DNA of 64,000 bases from Daphnia pulex (Eukaryota; Arthropoda; Branchiopoda; Diplostraca; Daphniidae), in contig NC_060022.1 of assembly GCF_021134715.1 (NCBI RefSeq), positions 5,337,001-5,401,000 of the forward strand, in the 5' to 3' direction. Both the position numbers and the translations under genes were made by a program. Positions 35,601-48,100 of this stretch are shown one piece after another. Within the stretch, counting starts at the first letter, position 1. Every line of letters starts with the position of its first letter. The notes under the pieces were generated by a model that saw nothing but the letters and a program-made list of their open reading frames with translations, searched no databases and was not told the DNA's origin.

Positions 35601-38600
35601 TCCGTTTACTTACACACCATGAAATATGCGATACAACAAGTCGGGTTAGATTAAAGCCAAACCAATTCAGGCAGAAAAATAGGAACTCGGCTAGATCATC
35701 GGTCTTCCGGTTGCAGCAAACGGTAGATTATAGTAAATATCGACCGGTTCTCCTATTATTCACAATCCCTTTGTGTCACGGGCCTTTTCTTTTCTTCGTA
35801 AACGGCACGTAATGAAGCGTAAAAACGTCCGACATAGTTATACTACAGCACACAGACTATTACCTTATGTAGCCCCCTTTCTCGGTTCTAGCTCGCAACC
35901 CCCCATCTTATTCAACACTATTTGACAAAAGCATTTAAGTGTTTGTGTAATACGAGCAGAATTTTCGTTTGTGTGTGCTCAAGTGAATTCCAACACCTGG
36001 AACTGTATTACAGCTCTCCAAGAAAGGAGTAATAGCTGTTGAAATGCTCTGCAAATATTTGCCCTTTTATTCATTTTCTCCGGGGCGTGTTGTAGATTTT
36101 AGAACTGTCCAGGCATCCGATTTCGTTTTCCAATTGTCCCGTCACTCGTTAGAAATTCTCCCCCCTTATTCAACGCTTTGAATAATAATAATAATAGCTC
36201 GACATATGCGCAAACACACACGCACTCTCTCTCTCTGGCTGGGCATTTGTCAGGACTGGACATCTTTGTTCAATCTTTTTCTTTTTTGATGATATCAAGA
36301 AAAGAGGGAGGAGGAAAAGTGGTAGGTTGATGATACGAACGCAACGGTCGTCTTTTTTCTTTTTTACTTGGGAGGGGACGAGTCGTTACGGCCCGCGGGT
36401 AGACGGTTCAAAAAAACGGGAAAGAAACTTGGCGGTTTGGAAAGAAGAAGAAGAAGAAGAAGTTCTTATCTCGACGAAAATTACGACCGAGGAATGTTTG
36501 AGTTGCCCCGCGTGTGACGGACTGCCGAAAACAATTGGACAAAGGCTCATTTCGTGAATTGTTGTCGGAGCAATTTCCCCCCCAGCCCTGCCCACGTATA
36601 AGGGAGAGAGAAAACGAGACAGCAAAAGTGATTCCGTCCAGTTGCTGCTGTCCCAGTCTTCGCTGTTTATATTGGGACCATGAAACTATTCGACAGTCGA
36701 CCGCGAAGACTTCATGTTCACTTCATTTCTTTATATCCCCAGTGTCGGCCCTTGAGGCATTCATTTACTACGAAACCCCCTTCTTCTTCTTCCTTCCCCA
36801 TCCCAATTTTACCATGTCCGACAAAAGGTAAAAAAGGTACAGAAGAAGTAAGAAGAATCGAGGCCTTTTTTTTATTCTTTTCTTCACATCAAATTGTTCC
36901 CTGAAACTGCTGGAAGGACGACATCACAAAGAGCAAGTAAGAAAAAAGAACGACATTCCTAGAGCTTTTGATTCTCAACTGTGGTTGCGCTTTTGTGTCT
37001 TGACTCCCATAATAATCCGTTCAACTTTGAATGCGTTTTCTTTCCCAGAACGAATAAGATTTTTAGCCTTTTTTCTTAGTTTAAAAAAAAAGTAGGAATA
37101 TTTTAAACTAATTTGTAATCCCCTTAAAATCTACTCCTCCTTTTTCTCTAATTAGAACCGATGACATCCAATGTCCAGTTTACCCCCTGTGGATCAACAG
37201 CTAAAATCTTTTCGTTTTTTTAACTAGAGGCAGCAGCATCCGAGTTCATCCGTCAAGCTCCCAAAAAAGAAATGTGACCCAAGCCGGATGATCCTCCTCA
37301 CACAGAGAAAAAAGACCAGGAAAAGATTCCATTTACTAGGAAAAAAAAGTATCTCTATTTTTTTAACAAGCATCAAACGAGGGTTGCGTGTTAAAACTTT
37401 TTTTCTGTGTAAATACCACCGGATAAGATTTTTTTCCTTTTTTCCTCTCTGAATTTTATTTGATGTAATGAAAAGAAATAGATAAAGAATGAGAGTGCCG
37501 GAGGAACAGTGGCAACAGGAAGGCGTGCGGAGTTCTCTGTGTATCTCTCTCTCTCCCGATGAGATATAAAAAGAAAATATTACAACAATAACCCCCCACC
37601 CTCAGTGGAAAAAAAAAGATGCGCTTGACCAGTCAAGTGAACAGCCCCTTTGCGTGGCTGTGTGTGAATATTTGTAGCGTCATCGGTACTAGTAGCCATA
37701 GCCGAAGAATTTTTCGTGTTTATTTATTAGACGGTTAGAAACTTGTAAACTATTTTAGAAAAGAGTAGGAAGGACCCACTTGGTATCAAAAACCTACTAA
37801 AAAAAGAAACTATAAATCCTCGCCGGGAAGGATAAAACGCTTAACCAACATATTCCTCAAGGGCTGTTACGTATATAGTAATGTCCCTGCAGAGAAGAAA
37901 AGAAGCGGTTAAGTTGTTATTGTTTCAAAAGAAAAGAAAACAAAAAAGAATTGGGCTGGTGTTGTTGTTGTGGCCTCATATATATTGACGGGACGCAACG
38001 TGTCCTTGAAATGAACGCGTGTCACGCCGAGAGAGACTCCTCATTTGCGGCTCCAGGTCAGTGGCGTGCCATAAGGGTCACTCACGACCGAGCTATCAAA
38101 TTCTCAACTCCAAGAAAAACAAGTTGAAAGAAAAAAATAAGACGACGAAGACGAAGACGACGACGACGCGGGCCGTGACTTTTCATCGGTAGCCAAACGT
38201 CGGCGCCTGCAAGGCGGCGTCGTTGCCGGTTGTCAAAGGCGTAACTTTCGCTCTTCGAACTTGACAGTTTAAGGGCAAAAAGTAATAAATAATAAAAGGG
38301 GGGCCCGGGTTAAAATGAAGAAGAAGAAGAAGAAGAGAGTAGTCGTCGTAATAACTGGCGACCTCCGATGACGAGCGTGAAAAATAGAAGTTGAGTATAT
38401 TATTAGCCATGAACTCTTTTTTTCTTTCTTTCTATAGCCCGTGCGCGCGATTTTGCACGGCGATTGGTTTTCTTTTTCTGCTGGAAACAAATGAACCATC
38501 GAAATAAAAAAAATAAAAAAAAGTAAAAAGGCCGCAATCATTTGAGTCTCAGTTCACGGGGAGACTGAAATGGAGCTATTAACCCGCGACGTGGTGATTC

Positions 38601-39749
38601 AAGTCCCCGCGTTCGTGATTTGTTATCCAGTTCTTTCTTTTATTGCAGACCCCTTTTTTTTTATTTTAGCCTTGGTGCTGCCTTTAGAGAGTGCACATCA
38701 TCACTTTCGCCATTGTGTTTCAGTTATTTTTTTGCAACCCATTCAAGCAAGGACGTCGACACGATCCCTTTAATTTTTTTAAAAGGTTTTTACCTAGCTG
38801 CTATTTTGGCCAGCTGTTGGGCGAGTGATCAAAAAAATACCCGGTGAAACACAGTCTGAATTAAGAAACATTTGCCTAATAATTCCAGAAATAGAGAGAA
38901 AACCTTCCGAGGTAGAAATGTCCGGGCATGGCGAAATTGCATTTGTTATTTTCATGGGCAAAGGGGGTACCTACCACTAAATTACTATACAACTGATTTA
39001 ATCTGGCTCCTGATTAGATGGGCTACTTTATACGCATTTCCTCTCTCTCTCTCTACGTTATACTGTTGTTGCTTTTACGACTTGGAAAAAAAAGGGCCAA
39101 TGAAATCATCCGTTTAAAAGGCAAAGAAATAATTTTTAGAGTGTGTGTGTCGCCCCACTGCAAGTTCCCCCCTGGGGTTGCGATGAAAAGATGAATTGAT
39201 TAGGTTAAGGTTCTTCTTCACATTATTATTTTTACCTTCGCACAAGAACAGAGAGAGGAAGAAGTTTCGTATAATTACCGCCGAGTTCCAACTGGTTTAA
39301 TGAAGCGAATGATGGTATTTATATACTAATGGGAGGACTCGTCCTTTTTTTTCTTTTTCCAACCAGAAAAATAAAGGAGAGAAAAAAAGATTTCTTGGGT
39401 CTTAGACTATATTATGACTATATAGAGAGAGAGGAGCGCCGAGTCTTATAATAAAAATAATTCCGGCCGCGATTAAAAGAAGGAGATAAGGAACGGCGTG
39501 CTGCTGGTTTTTACGTACCATCGGCGACGGCGGATGCTGGGGCAGATTGTGAGACGACTCGTTCAAACTGGTGTAGGACGAGGAGCGGCTGGAGAGCGGA
39601 TCCTGGTTGCTCAACGAGCTGCAGCTCATCGTCGAATTGAGGCTGAGCGTGTCGCTCCGGCCTCCGCTGCCAACACCACCTCCTCCTCCTCCTGCGTGAT
39701 GGCTCATCATCGAGCTCCGGTAGGGGCTCAGGTGAACGTGCTTCAACAT
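26694..39749 (-). CDS. Protein with two Ras-association domains
   Basis: Six exons on minus (39519-39749, 29636-29813, 27442-27590, 27259-27372, 26935-27165, 26694-26831) join in phase to 346 residues. Residues 1-77 are Ser/Gly-rich (GGGGGGVGSGG, SSRSSSYTSLNESS). Residues about 78-185 form a first RA-like ubiquitin fold starting VKIYCRCLRPDIEYKTLVIN. Residues about 187-300 form a second, starting YKSLLISERTTIDDLIELLL, with FSIYEV, HERKLHPDDLALNVQTAW and the closing FSFVLKRNPD. A Ser-rich tail ends HDYENYFYI. RA domains bind Ras-family GTPases; no catalytic domain is present, so an adaptor role is inferred. Tandem RA proteins such as Drosophila Rau are the closest idea I have, not established. 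The ATG is the first codon after an acceptor, so an extra upstream coding exon is possible. The 9.7-kb intron is very long for this window. Confidence 0.82.
27591..29635 (-). other. Intron of the RA-domain gene (about 2 kb)
   Basis: It lies between the exons at 27442-27590 and 29636-29813. It has GACC repeats (about 27929-27950), an (AC)n run near 29415-29433 and many short frames on both strands, none splice-linked. I see no nested gene. Confidence 0.6.
29814..39518 (-). other. 9.7-kb intron of the RA-domain gene, microsatellite-rich
   Basis: Bounded by an acceptor ctgtag before 29813 and a donor gtacgt after 39519. It contains purine runs of (GAA)n near 33683-33703, 36446-36466 and 38315-38335, (GAC)n near 33136-33156 and 38149-38168, and many AC and AG runs. 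Open frames here are low-complexity. No gene is recognised; regulatory content cannot be judged without comparison to related species. Confidence 0.6.
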
Positions 39750-42700
39750 CTGCAAAATAACAACAACGCCAATAAATGGCACAAAAGCATTAGTCATCTG
39801 TGCAGCAACAAGAAATGGTTGTTTCTTTTTTTTCAACAAAGTTATTCGGCACAGAAAGAAAAGATTTTTTTGATTGAGCAAGGCCGTCTGCCAGAAGAAA
39901 ATTGAGTGTATAATGCTCCTTTCATGTGTTGGTGTTGTTGTCGAGTGTGGGGGAGAAGAAGAAGAAGGGGCCGTGATGGCGTCCGACCCCGTGACACCCA
40001 GCCCAACTGTGTTCCATCCTTAACCTTTGACCAGTAGCGCAGCAGCAGCAGCGTCAAGTAAAAGCAAGTAAGAGACTCTCTCTCTTTCGGGAGGATGTGT
40101 ACTAGCAGTGGCATCGCTATATCTTGACGCTATGATTGCGCTCAACCGTAGCCTCGAGCCAATTTTTGATTATGACCAAGAAAAAAAAATAACCAAAATA
40201 ACAAAAATCTACTTTTTTTGTTTTTCTGTGTTGGGTAAGGAGTAGACACTAACCCGAGCCGCTTATTACACACGCACCAGCAAACACTGTGGGGTGGACT
40301 TCCGGTCCAGAGGCGATTTCGGAGGACGAATCATCAGCAAACCACAAAGAAAAAAAAACCTGGGCCTTCCTACTCCTCCGCTGTTATTTCAGTAGTTGTG
40401 TTAACTATCACGCTGTTTCATCCCATTGGTTGCTTGCACACACATCTCTTGTAAAGCAACTAATTGGGCCCCCAGATGATGACCTTTCCAAGGCTCTTTT
40501 TGTTTTTTAAAAAGAAAAAATGGGAGCTCCGAAAATTGGATGAGGGGAGGAAGAAGAAGAAGAACCGTGCCGACTATACCACCGACGCTTGTTAAATTCG
40601 TCTTAACAGTGGAATAATAGGGTTTTTTTCTTTTTCGAAAGTGTTTCGGATGCAACACACACACAACTCCCCCTCCCTACCTACTTATCGCCTTCACGGC
40701 TCCTGCAGGAGTGAAACAAAGAATCGGTCGACTCGTGTTCCAATTGGATTCGCTTCTGTCTCGGTGGCAGAAGAAAGTTTTCCTCTCTTTCTGCTTCATT
40801 TGATTCGAAATTGTTTTTTTTTTACTCTGACAAAAATTGTAAACTTTACCCCCGACAACGGCCAATACAATGCAATGCAGACGACGGGAGTTTATAGTTG
40901 TGACACGACAATAACAGCAACGATTGTGGGCATTGTGTTGTGTGTTTGGAAATGTTTTGACGGGCTTGTTTGTTTCCTCCTTTTTTCTCATGTCACAATA
41001 GACAAAACTGTTTAGGAGAGAGAGAGAGTCCAAAAAAACGGCTGTTGTTTCCCTTCGTGACGCGTCACTCATCAACTTTGATAGCCACCCACTTCCTTTC
41101 TGACTTTGTTAAAGACAATCTCACTTCTTTTTTTCGGGGGCTAGACCAATAAAGGTCATCCTCCCATTCAGATATCAACGAAAAAGAATAGACAAAATAA
41201 GATAATTTCGGATGCGCATATTGTTGTTGAATAAAAATGCGTTGCTCTCCCCCAAAAGATTTCGCCTGTTTTTATCATTCCTTCTGTCATCCTGTCGGCT
41301 CTTATCCAGCCCCAACAGTCCCTCCCCTCTTCTCTCTCTCCGGATGCGGGCGTCTCTAAAGGAGAGGATGAACGTTAGGAGCTACCAGCTAGAGATGCAC
41401 ATTGGCAGCTTTATCGGACAGGAACATGTGTTAGGCGTTAACACTGCGGCGTTGAAAAACTGACATCCAAGACCTTCCGGTTTGACATTTTTTTTTCTCC
41501 TTAACGACGACCCTCTTGACAGACTTGTTTTTTTCCCCATCGTTTTTTAATATTTCCTCTTTAAGTATAGGCGAACCCACGTGCGATCTTCTTCCTTCCC
41601 CCCACCGTTTTGTTGACAATCTGCTCCTCGTATGCGATTGAGTTACGAGCCGATGAGCGGGACGTGCGCCGCCAAAGCCAAAAAAATGTTGTTTTCCGAA
41701 TGTTTTGTTGGGTGTATAATATAGAACGGACTGCTGCTGCTCGGCACGGGACCGTTCACAAAAAAACTCGTCTGGTGATATTGGGCCGATTTCACCCAAC
41801 CCCAAAAGACCCCACCCTATTTTGTTATTGTTTACCATTTCGAGCTTTCCCTCCCGATTTCCAACTTTTTGAATGATGGACGAGAGTCAATCGTTCAGCG
41901 CTCTCACTTTTCTGCGCGATGACAAACGAGAAAACCCTCGAACTAATCGACGTCGAAAGGGGAAAAAAAAATAAGTCGCCAGACAAGTAGACAGGTTCAA
42001 ATAAAGGCTGCACACAAAAAGTCGAGCGCCGAGGCTTTCGTTTTTTTCCCCTTTTGTTTACACAAGACGTTTGGGCTTTTAAAACGAAAGAGAGAGTTTT
42101 GCGGCAGAAAAAAAAGTCACGTTCGTTTTTTTTCTTTTAACGAAACCCCCCAAATAACAACCCCATCGAGCAACATGCATATAATGTAGCCGCTTCATGC
42201 TGTTCCGATCGAGGGTCAAGTAACTCAAACCCACCCCATGGAAACCTCTTCGTGATTATTTAACCGACAGCAGCTGACCAGCGACCAGTTCGTAACTAAG
42301 AACAGGTCCCTTTTTTCTTTCTTTCTCTATGGAAAAAGGTCGAATATGTACTCTCAAATTGCACTGGAGCCAGCCGAGCCCAGAGGGGGGTAAAAAAAGG
42401 GGGGCTAGAGAACCTTATTCCTTTAGTTGATTGTGATGTAACAATGTCCATCCACTCGAGGCGTTGTTGTTGCTCCCCGCAACATTTAAATGGCTCCCTC
42501 AAGAAATGACCTTAAAAATAAGTGAAGACCTTTAACAAAAAAAGAAAAAAGAAGCGAAAAATTTCAGATCGAAATGAGTTGTCATAAAACATTGAAGGGC
42601 GATCCGTTTCCGCGTTGGAAAACGCGCATCCACAACAACCTTGCGCTCGATTCCTTTTTTTCCTTTTTAAGACATCAATTCGTTCTAATTCTCACGCGAA

Positions 42701-44875
42701 TTGCGGTTTGAATCTTATCTTGCAACCGCAAAAAGTGTTTGGGAGAGCTCTGGACGTGTGATGATGGTCACTTTTCCCTGTTGTTGTACAATTTCTACTC
42801 GAGTCGGTGTGAGTTTGGGGATGGAATCAAAAAGAAGAGGAGGAGGATCTTCTTTCAACCGCATTCGGTACTCGGCTGTGTCAATGTCACTGAAAGAGGT
42901 ATAATACACACAATATTCCAAAAAGTGGTGGGTGGCAAAGGGATCGTCGAAAACGAGGGAGCTGACCGGGTTTGTCTCGGTTCCGCTGAGATGATTCCGA
43001 AAAGGCAAAGAAGAAAAAAAAAGACATTCCATTTTTTTTTTTCGGTGGGGGCGACTTTCTCATGATGTTCCTCATCATGACATGTGCATAGACACACCCC
43101 CCAAAAAACATATGCTGCTGCACCCCCCTTCTCTCTCTCTCCCCCATCAAAAGACAAAAGGGAAAAAGAAAAAACGGGATAGGTTAGGGGCTTCGTAATG
43201 TGTGACGAGGACATCGTCCATTCCCACGGAGAGCAGGTTCCTCCACAACAACCTGCACCACCGCGCCCTGATCAAAGCCGTATCGTGTTGTTTTTCTCCT
43301 ACCAAGGCCTCACGCGATTCGAGTCCGATTGTTATCCAATTTTAAAAAGCATGTCCGAAACATGTGTTTATCGGTTATTGAAGTCGATCGAAGTTTTCAA
43401 ACAAAAGAATAGCCAGCAGTAATAATAACACGCATTCATATTATTACTTTTTTTGCTCCTATTTAATATAAATGGTGGGTTCACACTATTCTTCCGGAGC
43501 AGCCATCAACTGAGACAGGGAGGCTCAATACCAGATGGTCCGGAAGGAGGTACATCACGGATGGATGATTTTTTTTTTTCTGGGTCTGTCTGTGTGTACA
43601 AGTACAAGTCCATAAAGAGAATCCAGCAGAGCAAAAAAATAAAAAAAGAGTTTTTTTTCAGAGGGGATGAGAACGGAAGTTAAATGGCTGGATGGCTGAG
43701 TTTTCCAAGGAAATGGAACGATCCCACGGACACAAAAAGTTTCCCTCTTTTTCGACTTTTCTCTCTCTCGCTCACTACATGGGGGAAACCGGACCTGCCA
43801 AGGCACTTGCAACCCTTAAAGAAAGAAAATCAAAATATAAAACACCACACGCCACGGTTTTTTCTTCAAAATCCCATAAACGAGCTGGTGGTAGAAATAT
43901 GACCGACGACTCCCAAACGACAACTAACACGACGAAAATGAGACAAGGACAATTTTTCACACACACACACGAACACAATTGCAACGTGATAGAGCCACCA
44001 CCACTACCACCACGGACGCTACTTGGGCTTTGCTCCTGTCGGGAGTTGTACTTGCTACGAATTGCACGGCACTCTGAACGTATCATGACGATTTGTAATT
44101 ATCCAATCGGAATTTAATAGCTCACATCCTCAGAGACTCATTAAACATGATGAAAGGGAGAGAGAAACCTTTGATCCATCGCTCATCTGAGAGAGTAGAG
44201 TTGCGTTGCCCCATCGACTCGTTTCGACATGGAACGCAAGCAACTACATGCGCATCGTCAATTTGGCACGAGTACAAACTTAACCGAAATGTTACATCCG
44301 AATCGACAAGGTCGTTTGCCTGGCTAACTTTCTTCCATCACATTTTGACTCGTCTTTCTTCTTTCTTTCTTTGGGCGACGATAAATAACACGCGCAGATT
44401 CTCGTCAAATGCTCCGAACGTCATGAAAAGCAATATGATGAATCTTTCCGCTGGCAATTGGGAATCGTAGCAATAGCTGCGATTAAAAACGACGGTTTCT
44501 TTAGCGGGTAAAGGTGCGAGCGAGCCTGTTGGGCAACATGTAGCGCGTGGGTGCCGCCGCCGCCGCCGCTTTTATATGTTGCGACATTACCAGGAAACGA
44601 CTATGACGACGTCGGTGACCAAGACTCACGCTGCAAACAACACTTTAAACTCCCGACTCCTTTGTTTTTTGTTTTCTTCAAATAGCCATCGATGACGCCG
44701 AGCGTTAGTCACACGACCGAACAATTCAAAACCGCAAGGGAACAAAAAAAAATCACGCAGGGGACATATTTTTGTGACCGGACATCACCGACATGTCGTT
44801 AAAACGGATGAAGAATTTGACATTTCAAAGACAAAAAAAAAATAAAATAAAAAAAGACAATAAAATTATTTTTAC
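39750..44875 (-). other. Probable 5' UTR intron of the RA-domain gene
   Basis: The stretch lies between the first coding exon (acceptor ttttgcag at 39750-39757) and a consensus-like donor at 44876. It is again rich in GAA, AC and poly-A/T. No coding exon is recognised on either strand. Confidence 0.4.
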
Positions 44876-45130
44876 CTTTGGAGAGCCTTTCAATCCGAAA
44901 TAAATAAAATAAAAACAATTGTCCAAATGGTCTCGATAACACAAAAAAGTTACTTTTCCACTCCAATAAAATTCAGTTGAAAAAACAAAAATGTTCAGTC
45001 ACACGGTTTGCACTTTAAATAGTGTTTGGTCACAAAACGAGATCCAGCGGAATCATTCAAAAAGCGCTCAGTTAGCGGCAGTGTCGACTAGCGTAAAAGA
45101 ATTCGATACGCTTTTCGAGCAGCAGACGAC
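44876..45130 (-). promoter_or_regulatory. Possible 5' non-coding exon and promoter of the RA-domain gene
   Basis: On minus a normal-complexity stretch ends in CTCCAAAG followed by gtaaaaat at 44876. It has an initiator-like TCAGTT/CTAACTGAG region near 45065 and stops in all frames. Assignment is by strand and position only. Confidence 0.35.
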
Positions 45131-48100
45131 GACAGACGAGCGTGAGATTGGGTAGAACCTTTCGGTAGCGTGGCTTGCCAGCGACTGACTGGCGAACGGA
45201 AAGGAAACCGGGGCCTATTCAACTTCGCCCGTGTCCCAATGGCCGACCCATGGAAAATCTAAAAGAGAAGTGGGTGTGTGTTGTATAGCAGCAGCAGCGG
45301 CAGCACCCCCCTTGCTTCTTTTTTTCTTTTAAAAGGCTCCTGGTATATAGTAGTACTACTAATGTTTAGCCTAGAGCATCATTTCTCACAAAAACTACGT
45401 AGTTATTCTTTTGTTTGTTAAATTTCGCTCCCCCACCATTTAAAAGTGTGCTGGATGGACGGCCGGAGAAACCCATATCTGGGTAAAATGTACCTGCTAC
45501 TGGATCCTCTTATGACGTAGATTTCCGACAGGACGCGCACACAAACACACACACACAAGAAATGGAGAAAAAGAAGAGCATTTACCCCAGAAAAAAGAAG
45601 AGCTCGTCCACGGAATAACAATAAAGTCATAAAAAAAAAAATACGGCCGGCTCTTGTCCAACACTCACATCTTCATTATGCAAATAAGCCCGTAGGTTTT
45701 TCTATACATCATCATCGGTAAAAAAAAAACCGCGCTAGTCTAGCCTAATTGAAACGACCGCTTTGGTACACAGTATAATGATGATGGCCTCTTTCCCAGT
45801 TGCAGATTCCAACCCGTTCTCTCTCGACAGATCATTTCAAACGTGTCACAAAAATTCTCAACATTCCATTTTTCTTTTGTGTTTGTTTCACAGTCGTCTA
45901 ATTCGTGTGAAAAAACAGACGACGGTGTGATGATGGCGATGATGGCGACTCTATATTATAACCTACACTTTATAGTATGTGCATAGGGGGGAGGAGGTTG
46001 GGTGTGCTGAGGAATGCGGCAATGAGGTCGGCAAAGGTGAGTGATTATTAGAATAATGACACGACGCGACCGAAACGCAGGCGACGCGACTATTTCTCTC
46101 TCCGCACCTCTCGCCACCAGCGCACGGGACGGTTGTTGTTGTTTCTCCCTCTCCTGCGTGTAAAGCTTTTTCGGTTCGGCGGCACCTGTGCTCATCGCGG
46201 TACCTCTCGATTTGATTGCTGCCTTTTTTTTTCTTCTTCTTCTTCCCTTTATATACGACCACGGGCTATGAAACACTCTCTCGATGGCTGACAGCAAAAC
46301 AGGAAAAGGAAGGTTAAAATAAAAAAAAAGGGGACCGGTCCTTCGGTATAGGAACTTTGTGTTGTTGGGCTTTAAATTTTTTTTTTTTCTTTTTAAAAGG
46401 CAAAAACAGAAATTATTATGGCCTCCAGGCTGTTGTTGTAGGGGGGGGGAAAGAGAACAATCAGCTGTTAATTCGGTTGCGGGGTCTTAAAAAGTCAAGA
46501 AGAAAGAAAGAAAGAAAAAATCGGCGATCGGTTATGCATTTTTGCGGTTCCAACAGTCGCTGATGTCATTCAAGAACACGGAACCACAAGGGCCAATGTT
46601 TAACACACTTTGTCGGGTTCTCGATTTCGTTAGTGTCCAGGAAAAGAACAAAAAAAATGAATTTTCTCGATAGGCATCCCGGAATCGTTGAGTATTCAAT
46701 TGCCAATAACCAGTCGGCCATCAATCCTTGAAGGATACAACAACCAGAAAACATGTAAATCTTAACTGGTATTATATACGAATATACTGAATCGATTAGC
46801 GGTGGTTCTCTCATGGCTTTGTCTTGTCCCTACGGATACGTTTGATTGACTGCAGCTTATTTTTCTTCTCTTCCTGTTGTTTTGGGATATTTTTACCTTT
46901 TCTTGTTTTGTTTTGTTGTTTCTTATTGTTCCTGGCTGTTGTTGCGTTACGGTCCGCCGTATCCCGCCACCCGTTATGCAAATCAGATTGCATGCCGGTA
47001 AGCTGCTGTTCCCCTCAAAACCATAGGCTACGAGAACGAAACCCCCCAAAAAAGTGAAGGAAACCAACTGAGCCAAAAGACAAAAGGAGAACTTTACCAG
47101 ACGGCGATACACAAGTGACGCGCGGGCGTTTCTCGTCCATCACGTCAAGGAAAATCCTTTCAAACATTTCTTTAATTTTTATTTTTTATTTCTACCCCAA
47201 AGTCTGAGAATTGACTGTCGCATCGTTCATTGTGTTTCTGCTAAAATTGTGTGACTGTGTGAGAGAAAAACAAGGAGCCGATATAATTTTACACAAAACA
47301 TCATCTCGAGAGCCTCTCTGTTTCAATGATTCTTGGAAATAAACTCGTCAAAAATCTGTTTACGTTATTATTACAAGTTCCATTTTTTTGTTTCAAGTGC
47401 ACTGCGCAAGTCGCCCCCCACCGAAAATACATTAAGCGCAATATATATATACACCACACAAGTTTCGAGTTACGGGCTTTTGAGTTTTCGGGCTGTTTTG
47501 GGTCAACACCGAAATGTTGATCCAAAGAAGACACAAATTCTGCTTCGTGAAAATTCGGTTTTTCGGCCAGCTCAGACAGCTGTTTGCTACACTCCACAAA
47601 TCCCTTAAGTTATGCTCGTACGCGTCACAAGTTATTACAGTCCGCGTATTGAATTTGAATTTATTGTAGCTACTGTAGAAATATTTAGCCGCCCGTATAA
47701 CACTGCGTCAGGAAGACTTAGAAGAGTTATTTTTCTCTCCAAAAAAGGGGAGAAAAAATACCCTCCCATTTCTTTTTTTTTCCACAGTATTGTGTAGACT
47801 GATTTGTATGAAAAATAATCGGCTTATCAATTCTTTTTAGATTTTCAACCCCTCCACTTCAGCCAGAAGAAGAAAAAAACTACTGCAACCCTAACCTACG
47901 AGTTTTATTGATTCTACCAAAGAAAATACGCAGAGGAAAGAAAGTATGGCGCGCGATACCGAAAACGATACGGTACGTACGGCCGACAGCCCTTATATCC
48001 AGTGTTTGTCGCAGGATGGACAGTCGTGTGTCTCTTAAGAGCTGCAATAAAGGGGAGCGACTAACCGAATAAAGGAAAGGACTCTATAGCCCATAGCAAA